Source of the DNA: Siderastrea siderea
Taxonomy: Eukaryota; Cnidaria; Anthozoa; Scleractinia; Rhizangiidae
Length of the DNA stretch: 64,000 nucleotides
Direction: 5' to 3'
Assembly (NCBI GenBank): GCA_964030785.1
Contig: OZ034970.1
Span: forward strand, 533,670-597,669
The stretch's first letter is position 1, and each line of letters starts with the position of its first letter. The notes under the pieces were generated by a model that was given only the letters and a program-made list of their open reading frames with translations, was not told the origin of the DNA and did no database searches. Shown here in pieces: positions 1 to 7,763 of this stretch. A program made the translations under genes and the position numbers.

Positions 1-448
1 CACAATCTATAAAGGCCTAACCCAGCCTCCGCGCGTTTTTTTTGTAAGCGTGCTGTCAGGAGCGACTGTAGGGGGCCTCTGCAGAGGAGAGAGAGACATA
101 GTAGTATTTCTGACCCATCTGTCAAGTAGCAACTGACATAAAGTCACAACTCAGTAAGCATGCCAAAAAGCGCAGTTTTTATTAGTTGCTGCTATAATAA
201 ATAAATTTCTTACATGAAATATTTGCCAGTTGACACGTGGTTATTCAGTATTCAGACACAACACGTCCGTTCAGAGGCTGCGTGCGACGGAAATTGCCAC
301 ATAAGGAGTGCTTCTCGTGGTTTTTGAGTTGTCTCAGGGAATCCAACTGAAAAGGAGTACATTATCACTTTGTCATTGTTTGAATTTTGCGAGTTCCCCC
401 CCTGCGGAGACTGCGCGCGATGTTTGAATTTGTTATGACGCGTACTTC
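1..448. other. Host flank, no gene seen
   Basis: AT-rich host sequence left of the MITE. I see no long ORF, RNA gene or convincing exon on either strand. The last exon or exons of the alpha-carbonic anhydrase gene (minus strand) would be expected further left than this, outside the window. Confidence 0.5.
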
Positions 449-452
449 TTAA

Positions 453-840
453 GGACGGTGCCTCCTAATACAGATGTACTTTTGAAAAGGTTATCACTAT
501 GGGAAAAAAGTAGATCATAGCAAGGGTTATTGGAATCCAAAAAGAAAGATGTGGGTAACCACGCATTTTTCAGAGGTAATTGAGTCTAAATTTGGAAAGA
601 AATTGCCATACATTTTTTCTATTTTAACGCTTTTTTAGAATTATGGCTGATTAATTATTTCTGAAAAATGCGTGGTTACCCCCAATTTTCTTTTTGGATT
701 CTGATAGCCCTTGCTAAGATCTGCTTTTTCCACATAGTCTTAAAACTGCACAAGAATATTGATGTGTTAGTGGGCAAATTCCTTAAGAGACCCGAATAGG
801 AAGAGATGCGCAGAACGATGCGCAGTAACAAAAGGAGGCA
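453..840. repeat. Palindromic MITE, split by Polinton-1 (major part)
   Basis: A foldback element flanked on the left by TTAA (449-452). Its arms are mutually inverted: the segment around 520-580 (containing GGAATCCAAAAAGAAA and AACCACGCATTTTTCAGA) matches the reverse complement of 660-710. The left end GGACGGTGCCTCC is mirrored by the right end, whose last bases (ACCGTCC, 23261-23267) now lie beyond Polinton-1 and are followed by a second TTAA (23268-23271). Rejoined, the element would be about 394 bp. A TTAA target with no coding capacity fits a non-autonomous piggyBac- or Kolobok-type element; the superfamily is inferred. Confidence 0.8.
835..840. repeat. Polinton-1 target-site duplication, left copy
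   Basis: The 6-bp sequence GAGGCA directly precedes the element and recurs at 23256-23261 directly after it. Six-bp duplications are characteristic of Polinton integration. Confidence 0.93.
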
Positions 841-1132
841 AGTAGTAATGTGCGACCGTATGGGGAAAATGGAGGCTTCTGATTGGTCGAGAGCTTTTGG
901 CTTCTGATTGGTCGAGGGGTTGTCATGGGAACGGGAAACCTGGGGCCAATAGAATCGTGGGCTCAAGGGGAAGTCACATGACCGGAAATGACATCACCGG
1001 AACCGGAAGTGACGTGTTTTAGAATGGGAAACCGCTGACCAGGTGGAAAAAGGGATCGTGGGCTCAAGGGGAAGTAAAACCGCTGAGAAAACGCTGGCTC
1101 AAAGTCCAAAGTCCAATTTTAGGAACGGGGGT
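841..1132 (+). repeat. Polinton-1 left TIR (292 bp)
   Basis: Matches the reverse complement of 22964-23255 along its full length with a handful of mismatches, clustered near 1040-1055. It holds two GATTGGTCGA motifs (CCAAT-like on the other strand), ETS-like CCGGAAGT, CRE-like GTGACGT, and the blocks GGGAAACCGCTGACCAG and ATCGTGGGCTCA, which also recur in the TIRs of Polinton-2. No coding capacity is evident. Confidence 0.95.
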
Positions 1133-1135
1133 AGG

Positions 1136-1143
1136 TATAAAAG
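1136..1143 (+). promoter_or_regulatory. TATA box for SFYVTL protein A
   Basis: TATAAAAG starts just 3 bp inside the left TIR and 37 bp upstream of the ATG at 1173. The equivalent TATAAAAA stands before the Polinton-2 copy at about 28892. Confidence 0.75.
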
Positions 1144-1172
1144 GGTAAACCCTGAGTGAGGGAGTAGTCACG

Positions 1173-2228
1173 ATGAGTTTTTACATCACCCTTATTAGTG
1201 ATCAAGCACAAGGCACGGGACAAAAATTTACGGCTCGACTTCCTCGTTCCTATTATTTGGTGGAAGATGATTGGGAAGCGGCTTTGGTTCATATCTCCCA
1301 CCCGGGGTTTAATCAACAATGGGGAGATCAAACCAAACAGAATTGGACGCAAGAAGATAGTCAAAAACATTGGATGAAAACCGATGTGAGATACATACCA
1401 AAACGTGCGGATGGAACGGCTCCTATTCAAGTGACCAAACAAATCTATTTACCCCCAGGGTATTATAACAATTTGAAAGAATTATGGATTGCCATCGCGT
1501 ACGAAATCGAAAAACAACACATGGAAGTCATGATGGATATAACGAAAATGGAGGTGGACGATCAAGCGAAACGACAACAACTCGCGGCTCTCAATCTGGC
1601 TCAACCCTACGTGAAAATCACCAATACAAGCATCGCCCCCGAATTAGATTCGTTGTATGTACTCATACCAGCCAACATGCAATTTGAAATGGAATGGAAA
1701 TTGGCTGGACTGATGGGACTGGTGAAAGATGGCACACCAAGTGAACGCGTGGTCCAAGAAAAAAATTATCTGGTCAAAAATATTGTGGATTACGACGATC
1801 GCCACAAATGGGAAACAACCATCGGTCCTGTCAACAAATATCCACCGCATGGCATTGTATCCGTCAGCTTCACCCACCCCGATTTCAATTATTATTTGTT
1901 CTTGGGACCGAATCTCAGTCGACAAGTATTTCCCAGTACGCAAACCGTCAAACCGCAACAAGGACAACAACAATTGATGATTTACACGGATCTGGTGTCC
2001 CAGAGCATTGTGGGAAATCAAGAAAAAGGATTTTTACGTACCTTGGATGCCGGCAATACCGATCATCAATTTGATACCACGCAACGGATGTATTTTCCTC
2101 TTGGCAAAACCATCTTTGACAGCATTGCCATGGATATTCAAACAGCTGATGGACAACCGGCTCCTTTCAAACAAGGGAGAACTATCATTACCCTTGAACT
2201 GTCCAGAAAAAGTCAACGATTTATGTAG
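1173..2228 (+). CDS. SFYVTL-family Polinton protein A (possible minor capsid/penton)
   Basis: A 351-residue protein beginning MSFYITL and ending with a PAPFKQGRTIITLEL block. Both ends match the N-terminal SFYVTL and C-terminal 'xPFxxGxxxxTLxFxR' signatures of a family that recurs in cnidarian Polintons. It is a distant paralogue of the two tandem genes at 7764 and 8822. The function is not proven; by position and copy number a minor capsid, penton or spike role is plausible. It is the first gene after the TIR and has its own TATA box. The Polinton-2 copy (28928) is intact and very similar. A plus-strand AATAAA follows at 2235. Confidence 0.85.
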   Translation: MSFYITLISDQAQGTGQKFTARLPRSYYLVEDDWEAALVHISHPGFNQQWGDQTKQNWTQEDSQKHWMKTDVRYIPKRADGTAPIQVTKQIYLPPGYYNNLKELWIAIAYEIEKQHMEVMMDITKMEVDDQAKRQQLAALNLAQPYVKITNTSIAPELDSLYVLIPANMQFEMEWKLAGLMGLVKDGTPSERVVQEKNYLVKNIVDYDDRHKWETTIGPVNKYPPHGIVSVSFTHPDFNYYLFLGPNLSRQVFPSTQTVKPQQGQQQLMIYTDLVSQSIVGNQEKGFLRTLDAGNTDHQFDTTQRMYFPLGKTIFDSIAMDIQTADGQPAPFKQGRTIITLELSRKSQRFM

Positions 2229-2234
2229 AGAATG

Positions 2235-2273
2235 AATAAAGATCACAACAAGTGTCATGCAACATCTTTTATT
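2235..2273. terminator. Convergent polyadenylation signals
   Basis: AATAAA on the plus strand at 2235-2240 serves gene A. TTTATT at 2268-2273 is AATAAA on the minus strand and serves the RING-like gene running toward it. The tail-to-tail spacing is about 30 bp. Confidence 0.65.
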
Positions 2274-2331
2274 GATCCTTGGTATTGACAACAAGTAGGA
2301 AAAAAAATCCAAACATGGGGGGTGTCCTTTT

Positions 2332-2721
2332 TTACGAGAAGCTGGTACAGGTTTTCATGCGTCCAATGGCAAGGCTTTTGGTCCGACCCAGAAAGTAGAG
2401 GGTTTTGCGGTTAGGCTCATAGGGATGTCGGAGTTCTCCCCAGAATCCTTCCAGGGCGTGGTCGTTGTCATAACAAATGCCATACCATATAGGATTGTTT
2501 TTCCAATCGTCCTTGACATGCTGGACAAACTCCGGGTCTTCTTTCCAGTCTTCATGAAGGACTTCAACGACGGTAAGAGGAACGTGGCAGGTAGAGCATA
2601 GGTGGGTCTGGCGGTTCTGTTGGTTGGCACAGGCGACATGACAAGGAAGACCACAACACCTCAACGTGGTATAATTGGCGAGAGGTGTCGAACAGATCAC
2701 ACATGGGTTGGGTTGAGCCAT
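2332..2721 (-). CDS. RING-like zinc-finger protein
   Basis: A 129-residue protein with a Cys/His array: C7, C10, C22/C23, C27-H28, C31, C42, C45-H46. This is the spacing of a compact RING or RING-related finger (CxxC - CC - CHxxC - CxxC). Such fingers are typical of E3 ubiquitin ligases; here that role is inferred. The rest (about 50-129) is acidic and Trp-rich with no recognised domain. Its ATG shares one base with the stop of the upstream 72-aa gene (TGATG), so it is the last gene of a three-gene minus-strand unit. The unit is absent from Polinton-2. Confidence 0.8.
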   Translation of the reverse strand: MAQPNPCVICSTPLANYTTLRCCGLPCHVACANQQNRQTHLCSTCHVPLTVVEVLHEDWKEDPEFVQHVKDDWKNNPIWYGICYDNDHALEGFWGELRHPYEPNRKTLYFLGRTKSLAIGRMKTCTSFS

Positions 2722-2939
2722 CAGGCGAAAGGATCAAAGAGTGGATTGATCAAGAGTTGAAACTCGGTGGGGCTGATGATCCCTTCTTTTCGGAGTCGGC
2801 ACAGTTCGTGAAAAGGAAGTTGGTAACGTAAAGGTTGGACGAGGTCAAGGGTTTGTTTTCGGATCTCTCCCAAACGTTGTAGGATTTGCACGGCTTCAGG
2901 ACTGATGTTGTCGGGTTTAGGCTTGGCTTTGTCACCCAT
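2721..2939 (-). CDS. Small helical protein, paralogue of the gene at 2940
   Basis: A 72-residue charged, probably helical protein of unknown function. It aligns with the upstream 84-aa ORF: both have an SPEA block near the start, a heptad-like Leu/Arg stretch, then 'xFxELxRLxxxxxxSxxEx'. The pair therefore arose by tandem duplication. The start codon follows the upstream stop directly and its own stop overlaps the RING-gene ATG by one base, suggesting translation from one transcript by reinitiation or coupling. Present only in Polinton-1. Confidence 0.7.
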   Translation of the reverse strand: MGDKAKPKPDNISPEAVQILQRLGEIRKQTLDLVQPLRYQLPFHELCRLRKEGIISPTEFQLLINPLFDPFA

Positions 2940-3137
2940 TCACCACCGGTAGAAGTGTTTCAAGGTTAATAAACACAATTCGTTCCGACTGAGATGTTTT
3001 TGACTGTGAAGTCGAAGCAGTTCAAAATAAGAAGCTTTGAAGCGGATCTCTTCCAAGTCTTTTTCGAGTCGAGACAACAAGGCTCGTAGACGATCAATCA
3101 CTTGTTGGGCTTCTGGACTGAGGACTGGATCATCCAT
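2940..3137 (-). CDS. Small helical protein, first gene of the cassette unit
   Basis: A 65-residue protein if started at the ATG at 3137 (MDDPVLSPEA). I chose this start because a TATAAAAA box on the minus strand (3169-3176) lies about 32 bp upstream, whereas the longer frame would start upstream of that box. It shares the SPEA block and the FELLRL motif with the neighbouring 72-aa protein. The sequence suggests a short coiled coil. Function unknown. Present only in Polinton-1. Confidence 0.7.
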   Translation of the reverse strand: MDDPVLSPEAQQVIDRLRALLSRLEKDLEEIRFKASYFELLRLHSQKHLSRNELCLLTLKHFYRW

Positions 3138-3394
3138 TTGAGTGTGAAAGATGGAATGGGACAGTGGGTTTTTATAGAGAAACAAAAGGGTCACGTGGGA
3201 GGGAAGGGGCCAATGAGAGAAAGACCCATCATGCTTTGTGAGGGGAAGAGGTGGGGGGACCCCCCTCCCCCCTCCTTAGATAGACCATGGTGCATTGCGC
3301 GAATCAGGGTATATAAGTCAAGCGAGGCCACAGGGCGTCACTCCTAGCTTTGAGTTCGTCCTAACTAACTTATGTTCTTTGGTGAAGTGAAAAA
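3138..3394. promoter_or_regulatory. Bidirectional promoter of the accessory cassette
   Basis: Minus-facing TATA at 3169-3176 and plus-facing TATATAAG at 3310-3317. Between them lie a CACGTG E-box (about 3193), a CCAAT box (about 3210) and a GTGGGGGGACCCCCC near-palindrome (about 3252). The same ordered blocks occur in inverted orientation at 18409-18647, the divergent promoter of polB and the acidic minus-strand gene, so this is a duplicated promoter. The start region to 3394 also contains an out-of-frame ATG at 3372 in weak context. Confidence 0.8.
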
Positions 3395-3940
3395 ATGGTT
3401 CAAACAAGAAATCCCTTGGGCTCCCTTGCCAGTCAGATCAACGTGGGTGGACCAGAGTACTTGCGGAGGAGAGCGGGACCGGAGACAACAGGAGTGGAGC
3501 GGCAGACAAGACGTATGCGGGAGAGACGACAAGAAACCTGGCGCCTCCCCTTGACCAGACAGCGCGTGGTCGCTTTTTGTGAGTTGTTTTTGCAGTGCAT
3601 GGTCTGGACAGAAAATGGCGAGCGGGAGGGCCGACCCCATCCGGAAATCGTGGAATCCTTGCTGCACACTCTGACGTACAAGATTATCCCATGGGTGGAC
3701 ATGCACCGGGTGTGGACCTACAGTGAATCTCTGTGGCCCATGACGCTGGGCCATTTTAAAGAAATCGACAACGATCTGGCCAATTATTTGCCACGTGTGC
3801 ATGCGGGCAGCCCATGGCAACGGATCCGAAGGTATTTCGGAGAGATGGAGAGGTTGCGGAAGCAGCGGCGGCGGGGGGAGCAAGAGAGGAGGCAGAGGGA
3901 AGTGAGGCTGAATCAAGTGCGGAGAGTGTTACAACTGTAA
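3395..3940 (+). CDS. 181-aa basic protein of unknown function
   Basis: Start chosen at ATG 3395, in a good AAAAATGG context. The protein has an Arg-rich N-terminal quarter, a Trp-containing central part (about 75-150) and an Arg/Glu-rich helical C-terminus. I recognise no domain. It is driven by the plus-facing half of the duplicated bidirectional promoter. Polinton-2 lacks it along with the rest of the 2229-3950 segment, so it belongs to an insertion or a deleted cassette. An earlier ATG at 3372 opens a 60-aa overlapping frame that I consider unlikely. Confidence 0.65.
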   Translation: MVQTRNPLGSLASQINVGGPEYLRRRAGPETTGVERQTRRMRERRQETWRLPLTRQRVVAFCELFLQCMVWTENGEREGRPHPEIVESLLHTLTYKIIPWVDMHRVWTYSESLWPMTLGHFKEIDNDLANYLPRVHAGSPWQRIRRYFGEMERLRKQRRRGEQERRQREVRLNQVRRVLQL

Positions 3941-4232
3941 ATAGACTTGAACATTCCTGTTGAGTTTTTTTTATTGTGAGTCAAGGCTACTGTGCGTCAA
4001 GAGACATTATTTATGATCCACGTGCAAAGTCAGTGTTGTGAACTTTTTTATTTTTTAATTAAAAAAAGAGTTGATGTTTTTTACAAATGGTGGTCTGTGT
4101 TCTTTGCCACGCGGGTGGGGCGCTCCTATTTACAATTGAAAAAAGCTATCTACAATTTGAAAAAATAAAAATTGAAAAAGAAAGCTATGTACAATTGGAA
4201 AAAATAAAAACTAAAAAATAAAAACTAAGAAA
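3941..4232. other. AT-rich intergenic region with short repeats
   Basis: A tail-to-tail region between the 181-aa gene and the SLOG gene. It contains several imperfect copies of an AAAGCTATGTACAATTGAAAA motif and a minus-strand AATAAA (TTTATT near 4048). The matching region of Polinton-2 (29981-30345) has the same motif, also in several copies. No ORF is credible here. Confidence 0.6.
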
Positions 4233-4928
4233 TTACAAATGAAAGTCTTCCAGTTCCATACGTAATTGATCAATGTTCTCGGGTAGACAGAACGTGCGGT
4301 TGAATAAGGCTTGAATTTCTGCTCGGGTTTTCTCGTCCACATCCCGGGATCCCACAATAGCACTGCTTTGATGAAGGGTGGGCTTTTTAGGTCCCCAAGG
4401 AACAAATTGACTGCCAGTGACCAGGGTGGCGGCATTCTCATTGACTTGGTAGTAATGGTCCGAGCGGTACCATGATTGACTGGGTATGTCAAACAGGTAG
4501 ACGGGTTTGCCTTGATCCATAGCCAATTGCACAGTCCAACCAGTGCCTCCTTTCACACGTTTATGATCCTGTTCCAAGATGCCAAACGCATAGATCGTAT
4601 GGGCTCTTTTGGCCAATTGATAATTGCGTTGCAGCAATTGCAGGGTGTAAAAATGACTGGGCATTTGTTTGCCTAGTTTCTCAGCCGCCTGGTGAAGATG
4701 GGGGTTGGCCAACATCAGGACTTCCACCGTAGAAGGGCTGATGAAAGTGGCTCGAGGATGGTTCGGGGGGACGAGGACTTCTAGCTGCATCCCAAATTGT
4801 TTAGCCAGTTCTTCCACGAGGGCATCCGTACCTTTGGCTCCCCCTGTGTAGACCACATGGCCATGACCCACTTGCAGTTCCAAGGCACCGAGATCTTGTT
4901 CTCCAATCATGTCGATGTTGGGGGGCAT
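4233..4928 (-). CDS. SLOG/DprA-like Rossmann-fold nucleotide-binding protein
   Basis: A 231-residue protein with LOG/SLOG-superfamily hallmarks. TGGAKGTD (28-35) matches the glycine-rich nucleotide loop; an RN pair (101-102) is followed by 'AKRAHTIYAFG'; GGTGWTVQLA (127-136) precedes 'GKPVYLFDI'. In bacteria this fold includes DprA (single-strand DNA binding in transformation) and nucleotide-sensing YspA-type proteins. The role in a Polinton is unknown; nucleotide or single-strand DNA binding during replication is an inference. The gene overlaps a 76-aa ORF by 22 nt. The Polinton-2 copy carries a TAA at codon 43. Confidence 0.75.
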   Translation of the reverse strand: MPPNIDMIGEQDLGALELQVGHGHVVYTGGAKGTDALVEELAKQFGMQLEVLVPPNHPRATFISPSTVEVLMLANPHLHQAAEKLGKQMPSHFYTLQLLQRNYQLAKRAHTIYAFGILEQDHKRVKGGTGWTVQLAMDQGKPVYLFDIPSQSWYRSDHYYQVNENAATLVTGSQFVPWGPKKPTLHQSSAIVGSRDVDEKTRAEIQALFNRTFCLPENIDQLRMELEDFHL

Positions 4929-5137
4929 TCGTTGGGAAATACGTAGCCGGTGTCTGGGCCTACAATAGCTAGAATCTCCGTGGGAGTCAACCCTAAGGCC
5001 AAACCGAAATCAATGACGTGGTGCTGTCGGCACTGTTGGAACGTGAATCCCGCTGCTAGACCTCGTTTGACCCGTTCAGCCAAATAGTCTTCGGTGGAAG
5101 CAAAGTCGTCTCGGTTGAGATCTTGGTAGTAGTCCAT
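4907..5137 (-). CDS. 76-aa small helical protein overlapping the SLOG gene
   Basis: Begins MDYYQDLNRDDF and contains 'LGLTPTEILAIVG', a helical turn region. The length and the 22-nt overlap with the SLOG start are identical in Polinton-2 (31020-31250), so the ORF is real. It is in the +1 frame relative to SLOG, and the overlap contains a run of six C (minus strand). A -1 slip there would join the two frames into one product of roughly 300 residues. Alternatively SLOG is translated by reinitiation. DprA proteins carry a small helical N-terminal domain, which this ORF could represent; that is speculation. Confidence 0.75.
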   Translation of the reverse strand: MDYYQDLNRDDFASTEDYLAERVKRGLAAGFTFQQCRQHHVIDFGLALGLTPTEILAIVGPDTGYVFPNECPPTST

Positions 5138-5350
5138 CTACTTGGAATGACGAGTCGGAGGACCCAGGGAGCTTCTTAAATAGGGACAATGGACCAATGG
5201 GAAGACAAGAGGACCTTATTTGGAGAGGCAAAAGCTGACCAATGGGAAGATAACAAGTCCTTATATGGGTAGGATAAGCTGACCAATGACAGTTAAGGGT
5301 GCAAGGTATAAAAAGGCATGGGCGGTAGGGTGAAATCAACCTTGAGTACG
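5138..5350. promoter_or_regulatory. Divergent promoter, SLOG unit / GRF gene
   Basis: Plus-facing TATAAAAA at 5307-5314 (37 bp before the ATG at 5351) and a minus-facing TATTTAAG near 5173-5180. Three copies of a GACCAATG-type CCAAT motif are spaced through the middle (about 5191, 5239, 5280). Polinton-2 keeps the same layout at 31251-31465, again with three GACCAAT motifs. Confidence 0.75.
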
Positions 5351-6253
5351 ATGTCTGTCGATCGGAAGAGAAAGCCAAGCCTACACCCTGCGGGGAAGAA
5401 GAAGAAGAAGAGCATTCAACATATGACGCCCGTGGACTGTGATCCTGTGGTGTGCGAAGTGGTGGAAGACACCCGAGCTGCCGTGGAAGATATGATGAAA
5501 GAATTGAATGACATGGTGGAGCAATCACCCCCATCACCTCAATTCACTCTGACGACCGTGTATGACAATGCGGAGGACTATGCTCAAGCGAAAGCCGACA
5601 GAGCCCTAGCTAGTTCGGTGGACTATATGGTATGCCCTTGCCATGAGGTGCGTTTGGAGGCCCGAGAATCTCAAAAGGGATGGAAGTATGTGAAATGTCC
5701 CATGCAACCGTGTTTGCTGTTTTGTGGTCAAGATCAAGTTCTGGAGTATATGAAAGCCGTGTATAGTCAACCTGATGTAGAAGTGTTGGACATGTGGGGT
5801 GGTTTACAATGCTTTTGCCGTGAACCCGCCACGCTTCAACAGAGTCATTCGACCCAGAACCCCGATCGCTTGTTTCTGACTTGTTCCAAGAAAACGTGTG
5901 GCTTCTTCCGGTGGGCCGATCAACCCTTGGGTCCCAAGTACTGGACGTGGTTTCATGACAACCCTCCCAAAAAAGCCGACCAACAAGCTGAATCGCCTTT
6001 GTCTACCCGTGATGCTCAAGGATATCCCAAGAGGGGCTATGACATCCCTGGCCCGCCCCCTCGAGTCCAAAGCAAAGAGGATCGGCCCTTGACAGAGTAT
6101 GAGAAACAATTGTTACGAGAAATTCAAGAGCTCAAGAACCGTCAAGAAATGATGGTGGCCCCAGCTCCACCACCCCCTAAGTACAGTGACAGTGTTGAGA
6201 ACTGGCAGAAAGGTCTAGAGACCATCAGCTGTGGCCGTCTAGGTCTCTTTTAA
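5351..6253 (+). CDS. Tandem GRF-type zinc-finger protein
   Basis: A 300-residue protein if started at ATG 5351, the start shared with Polinton-2; an in-frame ATG at 5318 is less likely because it lies very close to the TATA box. A lysine run (16-20) resembles a nuclear localisation signal. Two GRF-like fingers follow: C95-x-C97 with C116 and C121, then C154-x-C156 with C178 and C183 followed by FFRWAD, the usual GRF ending. The C-terminus has a short coiled coil and a Pro-rich segment. GRF fingers bind single-stranded DNA or RNA in topoisomerases and repair nucleases, so a replication role is plausible. Confidence 0.85.
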   Translation: MSVDRKRKPSLHPAGKKKKKSIQHMTPVDCDPVVCEVVEDTRAAVEDMMKELNDMVEQSPPSPQFTLTTVYDNAEDYAQAKADRALASSVDYMVCPCHEVRLEARESQKGWKYVKCPMQPCLLFCGQDQVLEYMKAVYSQPDVEVLDMWGGLQCFCREPATLQQSHSTQNPDRLFLTCSKKTCGFFRWADQPLGPKYWTWFHDNPPKKADQQAESPLSTRDAQGYPKRGYDIPGPPPRVQSKEDRPLTEYEKQLLREIQELKNRQEMMVAPAPPPPKYSDSVENWQKGLETISCGRLGLF

Positions 6254-6288
6254 ATGAGAGAACGAATAAAAATGTTTTTATTTAGTCC

Positions 6289-6651
6289 ATGGAGTCTGTG
6301 TGTGATGCGTGGGAGTCTATCTTGTCCCTGGGGCATTGGCAATGTCATCAAACCCTTTGCCAACTCTTATATGATCATCAACCCGGGTCCCAAATCTCCA
6401 TTCCCCCTTGTCCCGAGGACACGCATCCTCTCCACCTCTTTGAAGAAACCCATGTCGACCGCAACCTGTATCGATGGGTCGTGTTTGTCTTATGGTTAAA
6501 AGCTCACCCAGAGGCATGGCGATGGTATCGAATCATTCAAAAGGCGCATCCCCACACGGTCCCCACCATATCGACCTTATGGGATGAATGCCAAAAAGTA
6601 TGGCCCCTCGAAAGAGAACCCAACGCTGGAGTTCGTCGTCATCATGGTTGA
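6289..6651 (+). CDS. Small Trp/His-rich conserved protein
   Basis: A 120-residue protein starting MESVCDAWES. The central part, 'LYRWVVFVLWLKAHP' and 'WRWYRIIQKAHP', is almost identical in Polinton-2 (32538-32909), which supports a real gene. No domain is recognised; the hydrophobic Trp stretch could be membrane-associated or a protein-protein surface. Its 3' end overlaps the integrase start (6600) by 52 nt in another frame, as in Polinton-2. Polinton-1 lacks the roughly 115-bp segment that supplies the TATA box (CTATAAAGG) of the Polinton-2 copy. Confidence 0.75.
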   Translation: MESVCDAWESILSLGHWQCHQTLCQLLYDHQPGSQISIPPCPEDTHPLHLFEETHVDRNLYRWVVFVLWLKAHPEAWRWYRIIQKAHPHTVPTISTLWDECQKVWPLEREPNAGVRRHHG

Positions 6652-7759
6652 AGAAAACCAAACGCCCTGTTTCGTCAACGAAGAAGGCCAATGTCTCGCA
6701 ACAATGGTTAAACCGTTACCATGATCCTCGTGCCCCGGGGAGTTTAGGTGGGGTGCAACGATTTGCTAAAGCCCAGGGTCTCCCTTTGAAAAAAGCCCAA
6801 CGGGTCTTGGAACAGGATGTGGGTTACACCTTGCATAAACCCCGACGTCGTCGTTTTGCTACCTTACCCGTGATCGTAGGGGGCTTGGATGATCAATGGG
6901 CCGCGGATTTAGTGGAAGTGCAACGTTTGGCCAAACATAATCGGGGTATACGCTACTTGTTGACCGTCGTGGATGTGTTGTCCAAGTACGCGTGGGTCGA
7001 ACCGTTGAAAACCAAAACCGGCGTGGCCCTCGTGAAAGCCTTTGAGAAGATTGTGAGACAAGGAGGACGTCACCCGAATCGATTGCAAACGGATCGAGGG
7101 AAAGAATTTTATAATCGGACCTTTCAACGATGGGTCGACGAGCAAGACATTCAACATTTTTCGACCGAAGGGGATGCCAAAGCCAGTGTGGTGGAACGAT
7201 TTAACCGCACCTTGAAAGAACGGTTGTACCGTTATTTGACCGCGGCCAACACGTTGAAATTTGACGATGTCCTACCCGAGTTGGTGCAGGGGTATAATGC
7301 CACTCGTCATCGAAGTATTGGTATGCCCCCCGAAAACGTGACGTGGGACAACGAAGAAGCCGTGTGGAAACGATTGTACAGCAAACGATTGAAAGGCTAC
7401 AAAAAACCCCAATTGAAGGTGGGGGATCATGTCCGACTCAATACGATTCATCGTACCTTTGAAAAAGGGTATTTACCCGGTTGGACCGAAGAAGTGTTTG
7501 TGGTGCATCGTGTGGTGCCGGGCCCTGTACCCACGTATAAGATTCGCGAATGGGATGAGACCCCGTCCAAGGCACGTTTTATGAAGAGGATTTACAAAAA
7601 GTCCATGTGTCCGATGTGTTTCGGATCGAGAAGGTACTTAAGCGACAAAAAGGTCGTTGGTTGGTCAAGTGGAAAGGGTGGCCCGACAAGTACAATAGTT
7701 GGATTGCTCGTGGAGACGTGACATCCCTTCGACCCCGCAAACGACGCCGACGCCGCTAA
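6600..7759 (+). pseudogene. INT: Polinton integrase (rve), chromodomain frameshifted
   Basis: A retrovirus-like DDE integrase. An N-terminal LGGVQRF and YTLHKPRRRRF region precedes the catalytic core: Asp in WAADLVEV, Asp in QTDRGKEFYN, Glu in VVERFNRTLKERL, followed by GYNATRHRSIG. Start chosen at ATG 6600 to match Polinton-2; ATG 6588 is also in frame. Relative to Polinton-2 one C is missing from the C run at 7561-7564, so the frame leaves the chromodomain and stops at 7721. The chromodomain coding sequence continues in another frame to the TAA at 7757-7759. The core triad survives, so partial activity cannot be excluded. Confidence 0.93.
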
Positions 7760-7763
7760 AACA

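Noticed and set aside
5076..5537. 153-aa minus-strand ORF across the divergent promoter
   Set aside because: Runs through TATA and CCAAT boxes and the 5' end of the GRF gene; not conserved as a protein in Polinton-2.
6254..6499. 81-aa ORF overlapping the start of the Trp/His-rich gene
   Set aside because: Not maintained as the matching frame in Polinton-2 from the same start; the 6289 frame is the conserved one.
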